Shown: in pieces, positions 35,958 through 45,187 of the stretch
Layout of the letters: the number at the start of each line of letters is the position of its first letter
How positions within the stretch are numbered: the stretch's first letter is position 1
Source of the DNA: Acanthopleuribacter pedis
GTDB taxonomy: Bacteria; Acidobacteriota; Holophagae; Acanthopleuribacterales; Acanthopleuribacteraceae
Length of the DNA: 64,000 nucleotides
Reading direction: 5' to 3'
Assembly (NCBI RefSeq): GCF_017377855.1
Contig: NZ_JAFREP010000029.1
Location: 1 to 64,000, forward strand
Translations under genes and position numbers: made by a program
The notes under the pieces: model-generated
What the model saw: only the letters and a program-made list of their open reading frames with translations
Told to the model about the DNA's origin: nothing
Database searches by the model: none

Positions 35958-37646
35958 TTAAACGGGTTTGGGGTTGACGACCATGCTCAGGTCGAGCGTG
36001 TAGGCGCCGATTTTGGGATCGACCCCGGGTTTTTGGCCGCTGCCCTTGACGTTGATTTCGTGGATGGGGAAGTTTTTGACGAGCTGTTCGCCGGTTTTGC
36101 CGGATACTTTGACCTTTTTGCTTTCGTTTTCCGGCAAGCTGCCGCCGCTGACGCGGAACTGCCAATCCGGGGCTTTGTTGGGGCCGTTGCTTTTGACCGA
36201 GCCGTCGACCGTGACAAGCGTGAAGGGATCGGGGCTGTTGAAGAAGTTCAGGAAGGTGATGGCGCCGGCTTCCGACATGCGTTTCACCGCGTCCTTGATC
36301 ACCATTTTGTTGACCACCCCTTTGGCGGCTTTTTTCAGTTCTTCCAACTTGCGGGGATCAATGGCGCGCCCTTGGGCTTTTACCTTTTGGAGGGCTTGTT
36401 CGATTTTGGCCGCGGCGATCTGGGCCGCAATTTGGGCGAGGATGTCGAGCAACTTGTAAAACACCTTGAGGAACGGCAACAGGTCTTCACCGGTGATGGC
36501 GTCGCTTTCGAAGGGTTGCAGGAACAGGCGGAAGGTTTTGGTTTTCCCTGCCTGTTCGGGGACATCGAATTTGAAAAATTCGAGGTTGGGTTTTCGGGTT
36601 CGTTTACTTGCATCGGCCTCGTCGAAATCGTTCATATAGGTCCCGGTCGCGCCTTGTTCACCGTCGATGATGGTGCCGTGGCTGATGCGGAACTCGTCCA
36701 CGCCGACCTTGGGCGAGGTTTCGATTTTGCAGAACACCTTTTTTAAGTTGAACGAGGCTTGGTAGGTGACCTTGGCGGGTGGGGCCGGGTCTTTGATAAA
36801 GGTACCCTCGTCGCCCTCGGGGAAATCGCTGAAGCGGGTTTGCCAGGGGGCGGGGAAGTTGATGGTGCGGTTGGGCGAGGCCGCGAGGATGTCGCCGATC
36901 ACCGTGAAGGCGGCTGCTTCCAAGCGTTCGTCCGCGTTGCGGGTGGCTTTGTCGCGGGCCAACTGTTCCAGGCCTTGGGCCAACCGTTGGGCGACCTCGG
37001 CGCGGGGTGATTCGCTGTTGCCGATGCGGCAGACGAGTTTGGTGGCGGCGCGTTCCATCTCGGCCAGGACTTGGATCAGTTCTTCGTTGTTTTCGGCACG
37101 GGCGCGGGCCAGGCGGTTCAGCGCGTAGGCCGACATCGCCGCCAGCAGGCTGTCCAAATTCCCGCTACCTTCCCCTGGCTGTTCAATCACGCCGACTTGG
37201 TCCAGCAGGAACGGCGCGCCGACTTGGTCGAGGTCGAGCGGGATCGGGGTGGTGTCGGGTGGGGGGCAGGCTTCGAGGGGATCGGATTCGGGGTCGAGCA
37301 GCGCTTCGACGAGGGCGGGTTGCAGGCGGTTCTCGCTGCGGCGGGTGGCGCCGTTAAAGCTGAGCGCGGTGTTGAGCCGTTCGGCGAGGACTTCGCCGAG
37401 CCCGTCGACGCGTTCACGCAGGTCATTGAGGTTTTTGGGGGGGTCCTCGCTGTCGAAGGTGGCGAGGGCGGCTTGGATCAGGTCCTCGTCGGCGGTGCGT
37501 TCGTCGGGTTGGCTGAAGAACCGCAGGGCGATGTCGAGGCCGTCGCCGCGAGCGGCGGCCAGGCGCAGAAAATCGAAGGCGGGTTCGTTGGTGGTGGGGA
37601 AGCGGAGCGTGATGGGGCGGCGGAAGTCAAGCAAAGTCTCGGTCAT
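35958..37646 (-). CDS. Hypothetical protein, no known domain
   Basis: 562 residues from the ATG at 37646 (AAGGAGACCCGCC upstream). No signal peptide or membrane segment. Highly acidic N-terminal half with helical stretches (for example NEELIQVLAEMERAATKLV), a central beta-like region (VTYQASFNLKKVFCKIETSP), an Ala/Lys-rich helix (LAQIAAQIAAAKIEQALQKV) and a C-terminal beta-rich region ending VNPKPV. Not recognised. A single-gene transcript, as a clear terminator follows. Could be a cytoplasmic or self-exported protein; nothing in the context decides. Confidence 0.75.
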   Translation of the reverse strand: MTETLLDFRRPITLRFPTTNEPAFDFLRLAAARGDGLDIALRFFSQPDERTADEDLIQAALATFDSEDPPKNLNDLRERVDGLGEVLAERLNTALSFNGATRRSENRLQPALVEALLDPESDPLEACPPPDTTPIPLDLDQVGAPFLLDQVGVIEQPGEGSGNLDSLLAAMSAYALNRLARARAENNEELIQVLAEMERAATKLVCRIGNSESPRAEVAQRLAQGLEQLARDKATRNADERLEAAAFTVIGDILAASPNRTINFPAPWQTRFSDFPEGDEGTFIKDPAPPAKVTYQASFNLKKVFCKIETSPKVGVDEFRISHGTIIDGEQGATGTYMNDFDEADASKRTRKPNLEFFKFDVPEQAGKTKTFRLFLQPFESDAITGEDLLPFLKVFYKLLDILAQIAAQIAAAKIEQALQKVKAQGRAIDPRKLEELKKAAKGVVNKMVIKDAVKRMSEAGAITFLNFFNSPDPFTLVTVDGSVKSNGPNKAPDWQFRVSGGSLPENESKKVKVSGKTGEQLVKNFPIHEINVKGSGQKPGVDPKIGAYTLDLSMVVNPKPV

Positions 37647-38049
37647 GGCGGGTCTCCTTGGGTCGGGGCGCACCTCGGCCGCGGCCCGACGGGGGTCGGG
37701 TGACGGGGGGGCCCCGGTAGAGGGTCGGGGGTTAAGGCGGAAGGCGGGAGGAGACGGTGGGCGGTTTCCCCGCGGCCGGCGGCGACCGCATCATGCGGTG
37801 ACCGCGGCGCAAAAGTGCGGCGGGTTGGTTTCCGTCGCGGGTCAGGGGTGGGCTGCCGGTTGGTTGTCTCGACGCGCGTCCTTTCCGATCGCTGTCATGG
37901 ATAGCTTTCGCTCTTGTCCAGGACTTGGATGCAAAAAGAAAAGATTTTTTTAAATAATTTAGTAAATGGCTGCTGTGATTTACTTTAGGGAAGAGGTCGG
38001 GGGATCATGATGGGGCGCATGTCCCCCGGCATGGGGGTTTTGGCGCGGG
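37647..38049. other. Gap with a sharp GC to AT change
   Basis: GC-rich stretch (37680-37860) followed by an AT-rich segment (37930-37985, including AAGATTTTTTTAAATAATTTAG) that is a plausible promoter region for one of the neighbours. No gene supported. Confidence 0.4.
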
Positions 38050-38340
38050 TTAGCAAGCAGGATCGCTACAGGCCGCGCGGAAAGCTGCCGCGAGTTCACC
38101 GCTTTGTTCACCCGCGCGCACGGCTTCAACCGCCGCGGCGGGGAACAGCGCCGGGCGCTTTTCCATCGCGTGGGTTACGGATCGGCCGCGCGCGAACACG
38201 TCCGCGCGCATCTCGGCAACGGCCGCGCGGCATTGTTCCAACATCTGTTCGCAATCCTCGAGGATCCCGGCCATGGGTCCGGCCTCGCGTTGCAGGTCGT
38301 CGGCGATTTTTTGGAATACGGCGTTGAGGATGGGGTCCAT
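38050..38340 (-). CDS. Small hypothetical helical protein
   Basis: 96 residues from the ATG at 38340 (CAGAGAGGTAAAC upstream). It appears entirely helical: MDPILNAVFQKIADDLQREA, EDCEQMLEQCRAAVAEMRAD and AAAVEAVRAGEQSGELAAAF. Four cysteines, including a C-terminal CSDPAC. No signal peptide and no recognised family. A family-2 element lies about 120 bp upstream. Confidence 0.6.
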   Translation of the reverse strand: MDPILNAVFQKIADDLQREAGPMAGILEDCEQMLEQCRAAVAEMRADVFARGRSVTHAMEKRPALFPAAAVEAVRAGEQSGELAAAFRAACSDPAC

Positions 38341-38462
38341 GTTTACCTCTCTGGGTCTATTAATATAGGTGCGGTACCTGCATCTTAGGGCCTCTGGCGG
38401 CGCACGCCAAGCACCCACCAAACCAATCGACCCAAAGGTGCCGGCCCCCACGAAAAACTACC

Positions 38463-38643
38463 TAACCCGCATTTCTCACAAGGAATTCTGCTGCGAAGCC
38501 GAAAACCATGCGATTACTTCGTTTACTCAATCGAGCAATACGCGACGTAGCGCTGCTACGCCTCCGTTTGCTCTCGGTCGTAATCTTCGTACTCACAAGG
38601 CTTTCGGCTTCTCGCGACGAATCCTCGTGAGAAATGCGGGCTA
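38463..38643. mobile_element. Family-2 MITE-like element, copy C (181 bp)
   Basis: TAACCCGCATTTCTCACAAGG at the left end and CCTCGTGAGAAATGCGGG + CTA at the right, central GTAGCGCTGCTAC palindrome. Closest relative is copy A (11481-11690); the two differ mainly in the interior. Confidence 0.85.
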
Positions 38644-38646
38644 AAT

Positions 38647-38666
38647 GGGGCCGCGCAAACGGCCCC
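38647..38666 (-). terminator. Hairpin behind the beta-helix gene
   Basis: GGGGCCG (38647-38653) and CGGCCCC (38660-38666) form a 7-bp GC stem 10 bp after the stop of the minus-strand gene. There is no T-run, so it may be only part of a termination signal. Confidence 0.45.
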
Positions 38667-38676
38667 GTGCCACGGA

Positions 38677-39854
38677 TCAGCGCCCAAAGGCCGCGATCAA
38701 TTTTTGGTTTGCACCGCGGTAATACGCGTGGTTCTCAAGGAAGGTCACCGTGCTGCCGCTGCTCGGGTCGTGGTATTGACGGTTGTACGCCGACGGCTTG
38801 AAGGTGCGTGCCCCGCCGCCGAAAGCCACGCTGATGGCGCCGCTTGTCAAGGGGTTCACCGTCATGGTCGGGTGCGCCGTGCTGCCGCTCAGGCGTTTCC
38901 AGGCGCCGTCGATCTTAAATGACGGTCCGTACAAACGCCCCTGGCGTACGTAAAAGCGCAGTCGCCCGTTTTTCTGTTGGTGGAAGATCAGGTGGTCGCT
39001 GACTTGCGTCATGGTGCTGCCCGACGCCGGCCGCCAATAGCTGTTCGGATTACCCGTCACCGTTTGGCGGTAGTAATAGAAGTCGTTGGGTAAGTGGGCT
39101 TTGTCGTTGGTCAGCAAACCGCCGACTTCCGCGTTGTTGTCGCCCCACAGCTTGGGATCATGTTTGGGTTTGGCCGCAACCGACTCAGCCTTGGCCGTCG
39201 GTACCGACGGCCGCGCCGCCTTTTTTCCCGAGGCAGGAACCGCCCGGGTCTTTTTTGGATGGGACACAACGTCGGGTTGCAGATCGGTGTTATCCGCAAG
39301 GTTGGGGCCGCCGCAGGGGTTGGGGTAACCGGCACAGACGTCGTCAACCGTGGGGAACCGCGTGGTGCGGTCGCCACAACCCACGCTGTACACCTGAAAA
39401 TCCATGGAAAGGTCGTCGACATTGGTCCAGTTCCCCTGTGGCACCATTTCGCGTACACGTATGTATTCGGCCAAGACCTTGCCCGCGCTGTTGGTGAAGG
39501 TGACCGCGTCGCCTTTTACCGTCGCCGTACCTTGTGGCCCAACATAACCTTTGAGCCCATGGTTGTAAGTGTAGGTGTGGTAACCGGTTCCCGCGGTGCC
39601 GAACTGCACCGCCAACAATTGGGCCGGTGACCATTTGATGAAAGCGATGGACGTGAAGGGCGCCGGCGCCGCTTTTTGCAAACCGTAAACTCCGCGGCTT
39701 TGGAGGATGGCTTGGCTTTGGCTTGCTATGAAAGGGCCGTCCAAATCGTCTGGTCCGTTGTAGTGTATTTGGCTGCCGCCCTGGCCAATGTAGCGGCCGC
39801 CGCGTCCGTTCCAGAAGGTGTCGCAGTAACGGTAAACCCGGGTATCGGCTTTAA
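38677..39854 (-). pseudogene. 3' part of an interrupted beta-helix/secreted protein gene
   Basis: Continuous open frame of the C-terminal part. The frame can be read back without a stop through FWNGRGGRYIGQGGSQIHYN up to the family-1 element at 39855. An apparent TTG start at 39744 is not preceded by a ribosome site. Content: a beta-rich domain (YHTYTYNHGLKGYVGPQGTA), a Lys/Pro linker and a second beta-rich domain ending YYRGANQKLIAAFGR. Removing the element and one TAA copy joins it in frame to 40018-41437 (reading VVAHF-KADTRVYRYC), so this is the C-terminus of one protein of about 860 residues. Confidence 0.85.
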
Positions 39855-40017
39855 ACCTAAGTAGCGCGATAACTCACGGTGATTTTAGCTAAATCTCTGG
39901 GCTACAACGGTCTGTGAAAATGCTCACCGCACCCAGCGGGTGCGCCTCCGCTTTTCCCAGACCATTTCGCTCCAGATCTTTAGCCAAAATCCCTCGCTCT
40001 TATCGCGCCTCTTAGGT
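39855..40017. mobile_element. Family-1 MITE-like element, copy 2 (163 bp), inside a gene
   Basis: ACCTAAGTAGCGCGATAA at the left and TTATCGCGCCTCTTAGGT at the right, flanked by TAA on both sides (39852-39854, 40018-40020). It interrupts a minus-strand gene whose two halves are in frame once the element and one TAA are removed, which fixes the element borders and the 3-bp duplication. Confidence 0.92.
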
Positions 40018-41437
40018 TAAAGTGCGCGACCACCGAGGAACCCGCCTTGAGGAATAATTGACCCAAGAGCTGGGTGTTGCTGGAGTAAATGCCCCCGCCT
40101 TGACCCGCGATGTTGTTGGAGACCGTGCCGGGATCGATGCCGTCGCCGTTGTAGGCTTTGAGACGGAAAAAGGTGGGGTAAACCAGGCTGACGGAGAACT
40201 TGCGGCTCAAGGCACCCATGTAAACCGTGCCGTTGTTGCGCAGGCCGCCGCCGCGCGATACCGCGCTGTTTCGCCAATAGAAACTGGAGAAACTGTACAG
40301 CGTCGCATGGGTTTCGTTGGCCAAGCCGCCGCCGTCGCTGTTGCTGTGGTTCCAGGCCAAACGGCAACGGATCAGGTGCAGCATGCCGTGGTTGGTGATC
40401 GCGCCGCCCGACAGATTGTTGAACCCATTCTCCAAGCGCAGGTTCACCAAACGCACGTTGCCGCCGGTGATGTTGATCAATGGGTGTTTTCGGGCGCCGT
40501 CGATCTTCGCCGGTCCCACGATGGTGATGTTTTTGCTGATCGTGATGATGTCGTCGAGGGTAATGGTGTTGATGCTGGGCGGGATGACAATCACCTCGTT
40601 ATCCGCCGCTTGGGCCACCGCGTGGCGCAAAGAACCCGGCCCGGTTCCGCCTGATTGGTTGGCGACCAAAACCGGATTGACGAAGGTCACCTCGCCAAAA
40701 TTGTTGCCGATACCCAGGTAGGTCGGCCAAGTCACCGGTTGGCCGGGTGCTCGGATCGCGCCCAGGGCGAGCTGGTCGCTGATTCTCACGGAAAAGTTGG
40801 GTGGTTTTCCCGCGGCGATTTGGATGCGCCCGCCTTCCGCGTACAGGGCCGTGCCGTACAGGGCGCGGTTGCCGACCATTTGGTTGGAAAACCCCTTGCT
40901 GTTTTTGGCGTTGCCGTTGGCAAGGTGGAGTGAGGCGTTGAGCGAGGCGACCGCGCCGCCGTAGGTCGCGTCGTTTTTGGTGAAGTGACAGTCTATCAGG
41001 GTGAGTGTGCCTTGGTTGAGGATGGCGCCGCCTTGGCCCGCCAGGCCACTGCCGCCGGCATTACCGTTGATCAGCTTGGCCGATTTCAGCACCAGCTCAC
41101 CGCCTGCTTTGATCTCAAACAAACGCACCTGGCCGCCGCCGTCGAACACCACATTGTCCACCGGGTGGCCGAAACCAGGTGGTGCCGTGTTGTTAAAGGT
41201 GATGGTGACTTTTTGGGAGACCACCAGCGGCGCGCTGAAGCTGATCTGCGGTTGGTGGTTGGCGGTGGGCGCGAGGCGCAGTTCGATGGTATCGCCGGGA
41301 TTGCTCGCGGCCAGTTGTGATTGCAAGGCCTTGAAGTTACTCTGAGTTTGGTCGGTGAGGCGCACTGTATGGGTGACGGGGGTTTGGTCGGCGGTAACCA
41401 GCCAACCAAGGACACTGACGGCCAAAGTGACGGACAT
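40018..41437 (-). pseudogene. 5' part of the interrupted beta-helix secreted protein gene
   Basis: N-terminal about 473 residues. ATG at 41437 with CGAAGGAGAGACC upstream; short hydrophobic N-terminus (MSVTLAVSVLGWLVTADQ). A right-handed beta-helix of the polymorphic-outer-membrane-protein type follows: GGAILNQGTLTLIDCHFTKN, YGGAVASLNASLHLANGN, GGAITNHGMLHLIRC, GGGLANETHATLYSF, GGGLRNNGTVYMG and QGGGIYSSNTQLLG. Translation now runs 12 codons into the inserted element and stops at about 39980. The truncated product may still be made, but lacks the C-terminal domains of 38677-39854. Confidence 0.85.
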
Positions 41438-41739
41438 GGTCTCTCCTTCGCGTGAGACGAATGCAGCTTCGCCTCAGGACGAAGCCTTCACGAGCCATCT
41501 GTCTGTTTTCAGGGCTCGGGGCCGCGGTCGACCTGTCGGCCGATCACCGCTGGGCAAGGGGTGGGGGACCGCCGAAACAACCAACACACAACTCGGTGGG
41601 GTTTTGTTCGTACAAAGTTTTAGTTTTTATGGCACGATGAATCTTCCCCAACGGCGTTGTCCTGAAAAAAAAGGGCGAAGAAAATTTTATGTCTAGCAAA
41701 CCCGCGTCCGCTTATCGGCCGGGAATTAAGGAGAGACTT
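41438..41739. other. Divergent promoter region
   Basis: Between the minus-strand beta-helix gene and the plus-strand 41740 gene. It includes an AT-rich segment (41610-41690). No gene or repeat seen. Confidence 0.4.
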
Positions 41740-42249
41740 ATGTTTCAACGTTGCTTCATGGTGTGTTTGCTTGTTTCTTGGATGAATCTCGGCCTCGCGC
41801 AAGACCTCAGCCCCCTCGAACCCTTTATCGGGACCTGGGGTGGTGACGTGGAAATGGAGGCGGCCATGGGTGGCGGCACCTTTTCCGGCAAAGTTACCTT
41901 TGCCTGGGCACCCGGCAAAAAAGCGATTACCAGTCAGATGACCTTGATTGTCGGTGGTCAAGAAATGCCCGGCTCGCAAGGCATCACCGGTTGGAATCCG
42001 GCCACAAAATCCTTTTACTTCGTGGATATCGGTGCCGACGGTTCCTGGACCGAGGGGACCATCGAGAAAAAAGGCGAGACCGGTTTTTACTACGAATGGC
42101 AAAGCCTGCCCGTGACCGGCGCGCCGATTACCATGAAACAAGAACAAAGCTTTGTCGACGCCGATACCTACAACTGGCGGGTCTTCATGAAACAAGGCGA
42201 CACCTGGGTGCCCGTAATGAAAGAAGTAACCTTCAAACGGAAAAAGTAG
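41740..42249 (+). CDS. Secreted DUF1579-like (lipocalin-like) protein
   Basis: 169 residues from the ATG at 41740 (AAGGAGAGACTT upstream). Signal peptide MFQRCFMVCLLVSWMNLGLA. The mature part begins LSPLEPFIGTWGGDVEMEA and continues as antiparallel strands (GTFSGKVTFAWAPGKKAIT, WNPATKSFYFVDIGADGSW, WRVFMKQGDTWVPVMKEV), the pattern of DUF1579/lipocalin-like barrels with the N-terminal F-x-G-x-W. Ligand unknown. Followed by a strong terminator, so probably monocistronic. Confidence 0.75.
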   Translation: MFQRCFMVCLLVSWMNLGLAQDLSPLEPFIGTWGGDVEMEAAMGGGTFSGKVTFAWAPGKKAITSQMTLIVGGQEMPGSQGITGWNPATKSFYFVDIGADGSWTEGTIEKKGETGFYYEWQSLPVTGAPITMKQEQSFVDADTYNWRVFMKQGDTWVPVMKEVTFKRKK

Positions 42250-42259
42250 CGGACTTGAT

Positions 42260-42305
42260 GCCCGCGGTCGCTGCGCTTGTTCGCCGAGGACCGCGGGCCG
42301 TTTTT
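42260..42305 (+). terminator. Rho-independent terminator behind 41740-42249
   Basis: GCCCGCGGTC (42260-42269) pairs with GACCGCGGGC (42289-42298), followed by CGTTTTT. It lies 10 bp after the stop. Confidence 0.9.
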
Positions 42306-42326
42306 CCTGGTGGGTCGGGGGTACCG

Positions 42327-42983
42327 TTAGTCTTTTTCACGCTGCCCGATCATAAAAGCCGTCATGCCGTGGTGGTTGATCATGGCGTTGGTACGGAGCT
42401 GGAAACCCGCGTCGGTCATCGCCGCCGTCAAAGCCTCGTGGGTAAACACCACCACCTTGGGAATGAGGCCGAGCGTGCCGCCCAGCGGCAGCAGCAGGCG
42501 CATCCACAAGGGCGCACGCGCGATACAGGCCGTGCTGGAAACAAAAACGCCGCCCGGTTTCAATAGCGAATGGGCCTGGCGGATGCTTTCCTCCCAGTCA
42601 TTCATTAAATGAACCACGTTCAAACCCAGGACCACGTCGTAGCGGGTCGGGCGCGCCGCGACTTCAGCCAGGGACGCTTGGGTAAAGGTGACGTTGGTAA
42701 TCGCGGCTTGTTTTGCTTTCTCGCGGGCGATGGCGATCATGTTGCCGGAGCTGTCCGTCGCGTCGATGTGGGCCACATAAGGTGCGTGAGCCAACGCCGT
42801 CGAACCCGTGCCGCAGCCAAATTCCAAGACCCGGCTTTGTGGTTTCAAATAGGCGCGTGTTTGCGCCAACTTCTGCTCGTAGGCCGCCATGTCGGCGATG
42901 GGTTGTTTGGCGTAGCCCGCGGCTTTGCGGTCCCACCAACGAACCGATTCGTTGATAATGGCATGATGTTGGGACAGGTGCAT
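42327..42983 (-). CDS. Class I SAM-dependent methyltransferase
   Basis: 218 residues from the ATG at 42983 (CTCAGGAGGAACCC upstream). Motif I is VLEFGCGTGSTALAHAPYV, motif II IDATDSSGNMIAIAREK, motif IV YDVVLGLNVVHLMND, motif V LLKPGGVFVSSTACI. A hydrophobic C-terminal stretch (LLLPLGGTLGLIPKVVVF) and a substrate-specific N-terminus (VRWWDRKAAGYAKQPI) are seen in UbiE/arsenite-type methyltransferases of proteobacteria. Substrate unknown. Transcribed divergently from a LysR regulator 158 bp away, which probably controls it. Confidence 0.9.
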   Translation of the reverse strand: MHLSQHHAIINESVRWWDRKAAGYAKQPIADMAAYEQKLAQTRAYLKPQSRVLEFGCGTGSTALAHAPYVAHIDATDSSGNMIAIAREKAKQAAITNVTFTQASLAEVAARPTRYDVVLGLNVVHLMNDWEESIRQAHSLLKPGGVFVSSTACIARAPLWMRLLLPLGGTLGLIPKVVVFTHEALTAAMTDAGFQLRTNAMINHHGMTAFMIGQREKD

Positions 42984-43141
42984 GGGTTCCTCCTGAGTTC
43001 GTCCTTTGACCAAAACGGTCATTGGATCTCGGCGTTTAGTTTACGTGTCCGGTGCCGGCACATTGCGTTACACTTTATCCTTGGCCTGGTACATTTTTGA
43101 ACCAAACCCGGTTCCGGGTTTTTCGTAGCGGGGAGGGTGAG

Positions 43142-44044
43142 ATGACGGTGTCCTCGTTGAACTGGGATCATTTGCGGATCTTTCTCGCGGTTATGCGGGC
43201 GCGGAGCCTGCGTTCCGCCGCCGCCGACCTCGGCGTCAGCCACCCTACCATGAGCCGCCGCCTGCAAGCCCTGGAAGAACAGCTCGGTTTGCGTTTGTTG
43301 GAAACCGGCGGCGAGGGTGTGAAACCGACCGTGGAAGCCATGGCTTTGCTGGAAAAAGCCGAGCAGGTCGAAGCCGCCATGCACGCCTTCACCCGCTGTG
43401 CCGAAAACGTCGACCCCGCCCTCAGCGGCACCATCCGCGTGACCGCGCCCGACATGATCATGAGTGAGGTGTTGGCCCCGGACCTGGCCGCCTTCAGCCG
43501 CCAATGGCCGGACCTGGTGCTTGACGTGGAGACGACCTACGATTTGGCCGATCTGAGCGGGCGCGAGGCCGATATCGCCATTCGCCTGATCACGCCCGGT
43601 CAATCACCGGACGAACGGCTGGCGGGCCGCAAGGCGACCGGCACCGCCACCGCGGTTTATGGAACCGGCGATTTCTGGCTGGGTTGGCGTGAGCGCGCGG
43701 TCCAGCAAGAATGGGTGCGCAAGACGGAATTCGCCGATTTGCCGATTCGCGGCGTGCTCAACAACATTTATCTCCAGCGCGCCGCCTGCGTCGCGGGCAT
43801 GGGCATGGCGATTTTGCCTTGTTTCATGGCCGACGGCCTGGTGCCGCGCCGGAGCGAACCCATTCCGGGCGCCGACCTGTGGGTGCTGGTTCATCCCGAC
43901 CTACGCCACAACCCGCGCCTGCGCCTGTTCCGCGACCACATCGTCGACGCGCTGCGCGGCCACCACGACCTGCTGATGGGCCTCACCGGGGCGGCAAATC
44001 AGTGGGACGGCGCTTCCGAAAATGCCTTAGGGAGGGGCAATTAA
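43142..44044 (+). CDS. LysR-family transcriptional regulator
   Basis: 300 residues from the ATG at 43142 (GGGGAGGGTGAG upstream). N-terminal winged helix: WDHLRIFLAVMRARSLRSAA, LGVSHPTMSRRLQALEEQLG. The periplasmic-binding-protein-like effector domain follows (LSGTIRVTAPDMIMSEVLAP, GREADIAIRLITPG, VAGMGMAILPCFMADG). Divergent from the methyltransferase gene 42327-42983, the usual LysR arrangement; the shared gap probably holds the binding site. Effector unknown. Confidence 0.93.
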   Translation: MTVSSLNWDHLRIFLAVMRARSLRSAAADLGVSHPTMSRRLQALEEQLGLRLLETGGEGVKPTVEAMALLEKAEQVEAAMHAFTRCAENVDPALSGTIRVTAPDMIMSEVLAPDLAAFSRQWPDLVLDVETTYDLADLSGREADIAIRLITPGQSPDERLAGRKATGTATAVYGTGDFWLGWRERAVQQEWVRKTEFADLPIRGVLNNIYLQRAACVAGMGMAILPCFMADGLVPRRSEPIPGADLWVLVHPDLRHNPRLRLFRDHIVDALRGHHDLLMGLTGAANQWDGASENALGRGN

Positions 44045-44136
44045 TGAATCGTTTTTATCTGAAAGGGGTCCGTGGTTTGGTTCCGCGAACTTTTGTGCGA
44101 TGATGAGTTTTCAAACAAGCATCGGAGAGGCGGGTC

Positions 44137-44973
44137 ATGTTTCAAGGGGTGATTGGGTTTGGTGTCGCCGGCAATTTTGCCGGTCATTTGGAGCAGGCGG
44201 GCGAGGCATCCGATTTTGTTAAGGTCGCGGTATCAGACGCGCGCGCGCCAAAAGGGCTTTTTCCCTTTTACGTGCCAGGAGTATCCGATTCATTTTTAGG
44301 TGTTTACCCGCTATCATCCGAACGCATTTTGGTGCCGGCGCAAGGCGGCAACCTGCAAATCGAACCCGAGGTCGCCCTGCTCGTGGACGTCACCTACGAC
44401 GGTGGCCGCGTCGTCGGCTTAAACCCGCGCCGTTTCGGTGCTTACAACGATTGTTCGATTCGCAAACCCAACGCCCGCAAGATCAGCGAAAAAAAGAACT
44501 GGGGCCCCGAGAGCAAGGGGCTGGCCGGGAACCTGATCGAGATCGACCGCTTCAGCGCGGGTGGGGTGATGGACCGTTACCGTTTGTGTTGTTACCTGCA
44601 TCGCGACGGCCGCCTCGACACCTACGGCCTCGACAGCCCGCTGTTGGGTTACAGCTACTTTTACGAGCAACTGATCGCCTGGATGATCGACAAACTCAAC
44701 ACCCAGCAGGACGCCGGCCCCCTCGAAAACCTGGCCGACCTGCTCGCGCTGGCGAACCATCCGGCCCAAGCCGTCATCAGCATCGGCGCCACCAAGTACA
44801 CCCCCTTCGGCGAAACCACCTTCTTGCAGCCCGACGACCAGGTATGGGTCGTCGCCTACGACCAGAACCAATGGGACATCGCCACCCTGGAAACCGGCAT
44901 GCTGCGCGGCAGCCTGGTGGGCGGCCGCGGCATCTCGGTGCTGCGCCAAACCGTGGTCCAAGCCGAGAATTAG
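44137..44973 (+). CDS. DUF5718-like protein
   Basis: 278 residues, ATG preceded by CGGAGAGGCGGGTC. No signal peptide. The sequence (GFGVAGNFAGHLEQAGEASD, LFPFYVPGVSDSFLGVYPL, LQIEPEVALLVDVTYDGG, CSIRKPNARKISEKKNWGP) fits an uncharacterised family I associate with DUF5718, with some resemblance in layout to fumarylacetoacetate-hydrolase-like folds (LQIEPEVALL). No neighbour gives a pathway. Its TAG stop is the first codon of a family-2 element, so the ancestral stop may have been elsewhere. Confidence 0.7.
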   Translation: MFQGVIGFGVAGNFAGHLEQAGEASDFVKVAVSDARAPKGLFPFYVPGVSDSFLGVYPLSSERILVPAQGGNLQIEPEVALLVDVTYDGGRVVGLNPRRFGAYNDCSIRKPNARKISEKKNWGPESKGLAGNLIEIDRFSAGGVMDRYRLCCYLHRDGRLDTYGLDSPLLGYSYFYEQLIAWMIDKLNTQQDAGPLENLADLLALANHPAQAVISIGATKYTPFGETTFLQPDDQVWVVAYDQNQWDIATLETGMLRGSLVGGRGISVLRQTVVQAEN

Positions 44974-45187
44974 CCCGCGGTTCTCACCAGCCTTCTGCTT
45001 CGCAAGCCAAAAAACCTGCGATCACCGCGTTTGCTCCCACCGTTGCATGGCAACGTAGGGAACCGGTCATCGACGGTGCGCTGCTACGCCGAAAGGTCGG
45101 ACCCCTGCGCCCAGTTTCGGTCGCAAGCCTTGTGCTACCAGGCTTTTTGACACGCTCGCGACAAACGCTGCTGAGAAATGCGGGCTA
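44971..45187. mobile_element. Family-2 MITE-like element, copy E (217 bp)
   Basis: Left end TAGCCCGCGGTTCTCACCAG, right end GCTGAGAAATGCGGGCTA. The interior matches copy D on the left (CCTTCTGCT, CCAAAAAACCTGCGAT) and copy A in GCTGCTACGCCGAAAGGTCGG. Its first three bases form the stop codon of 44137-44973. Confidence 0.82.

Noticed and set aside
39745..39854. TTG at 39744 as the real start of a separate gene 38677-39744
   Set aside because: No ribosome site, and the frame is open upstream through a protein-like sequence to the element border, then in frame with the gene on the other side.
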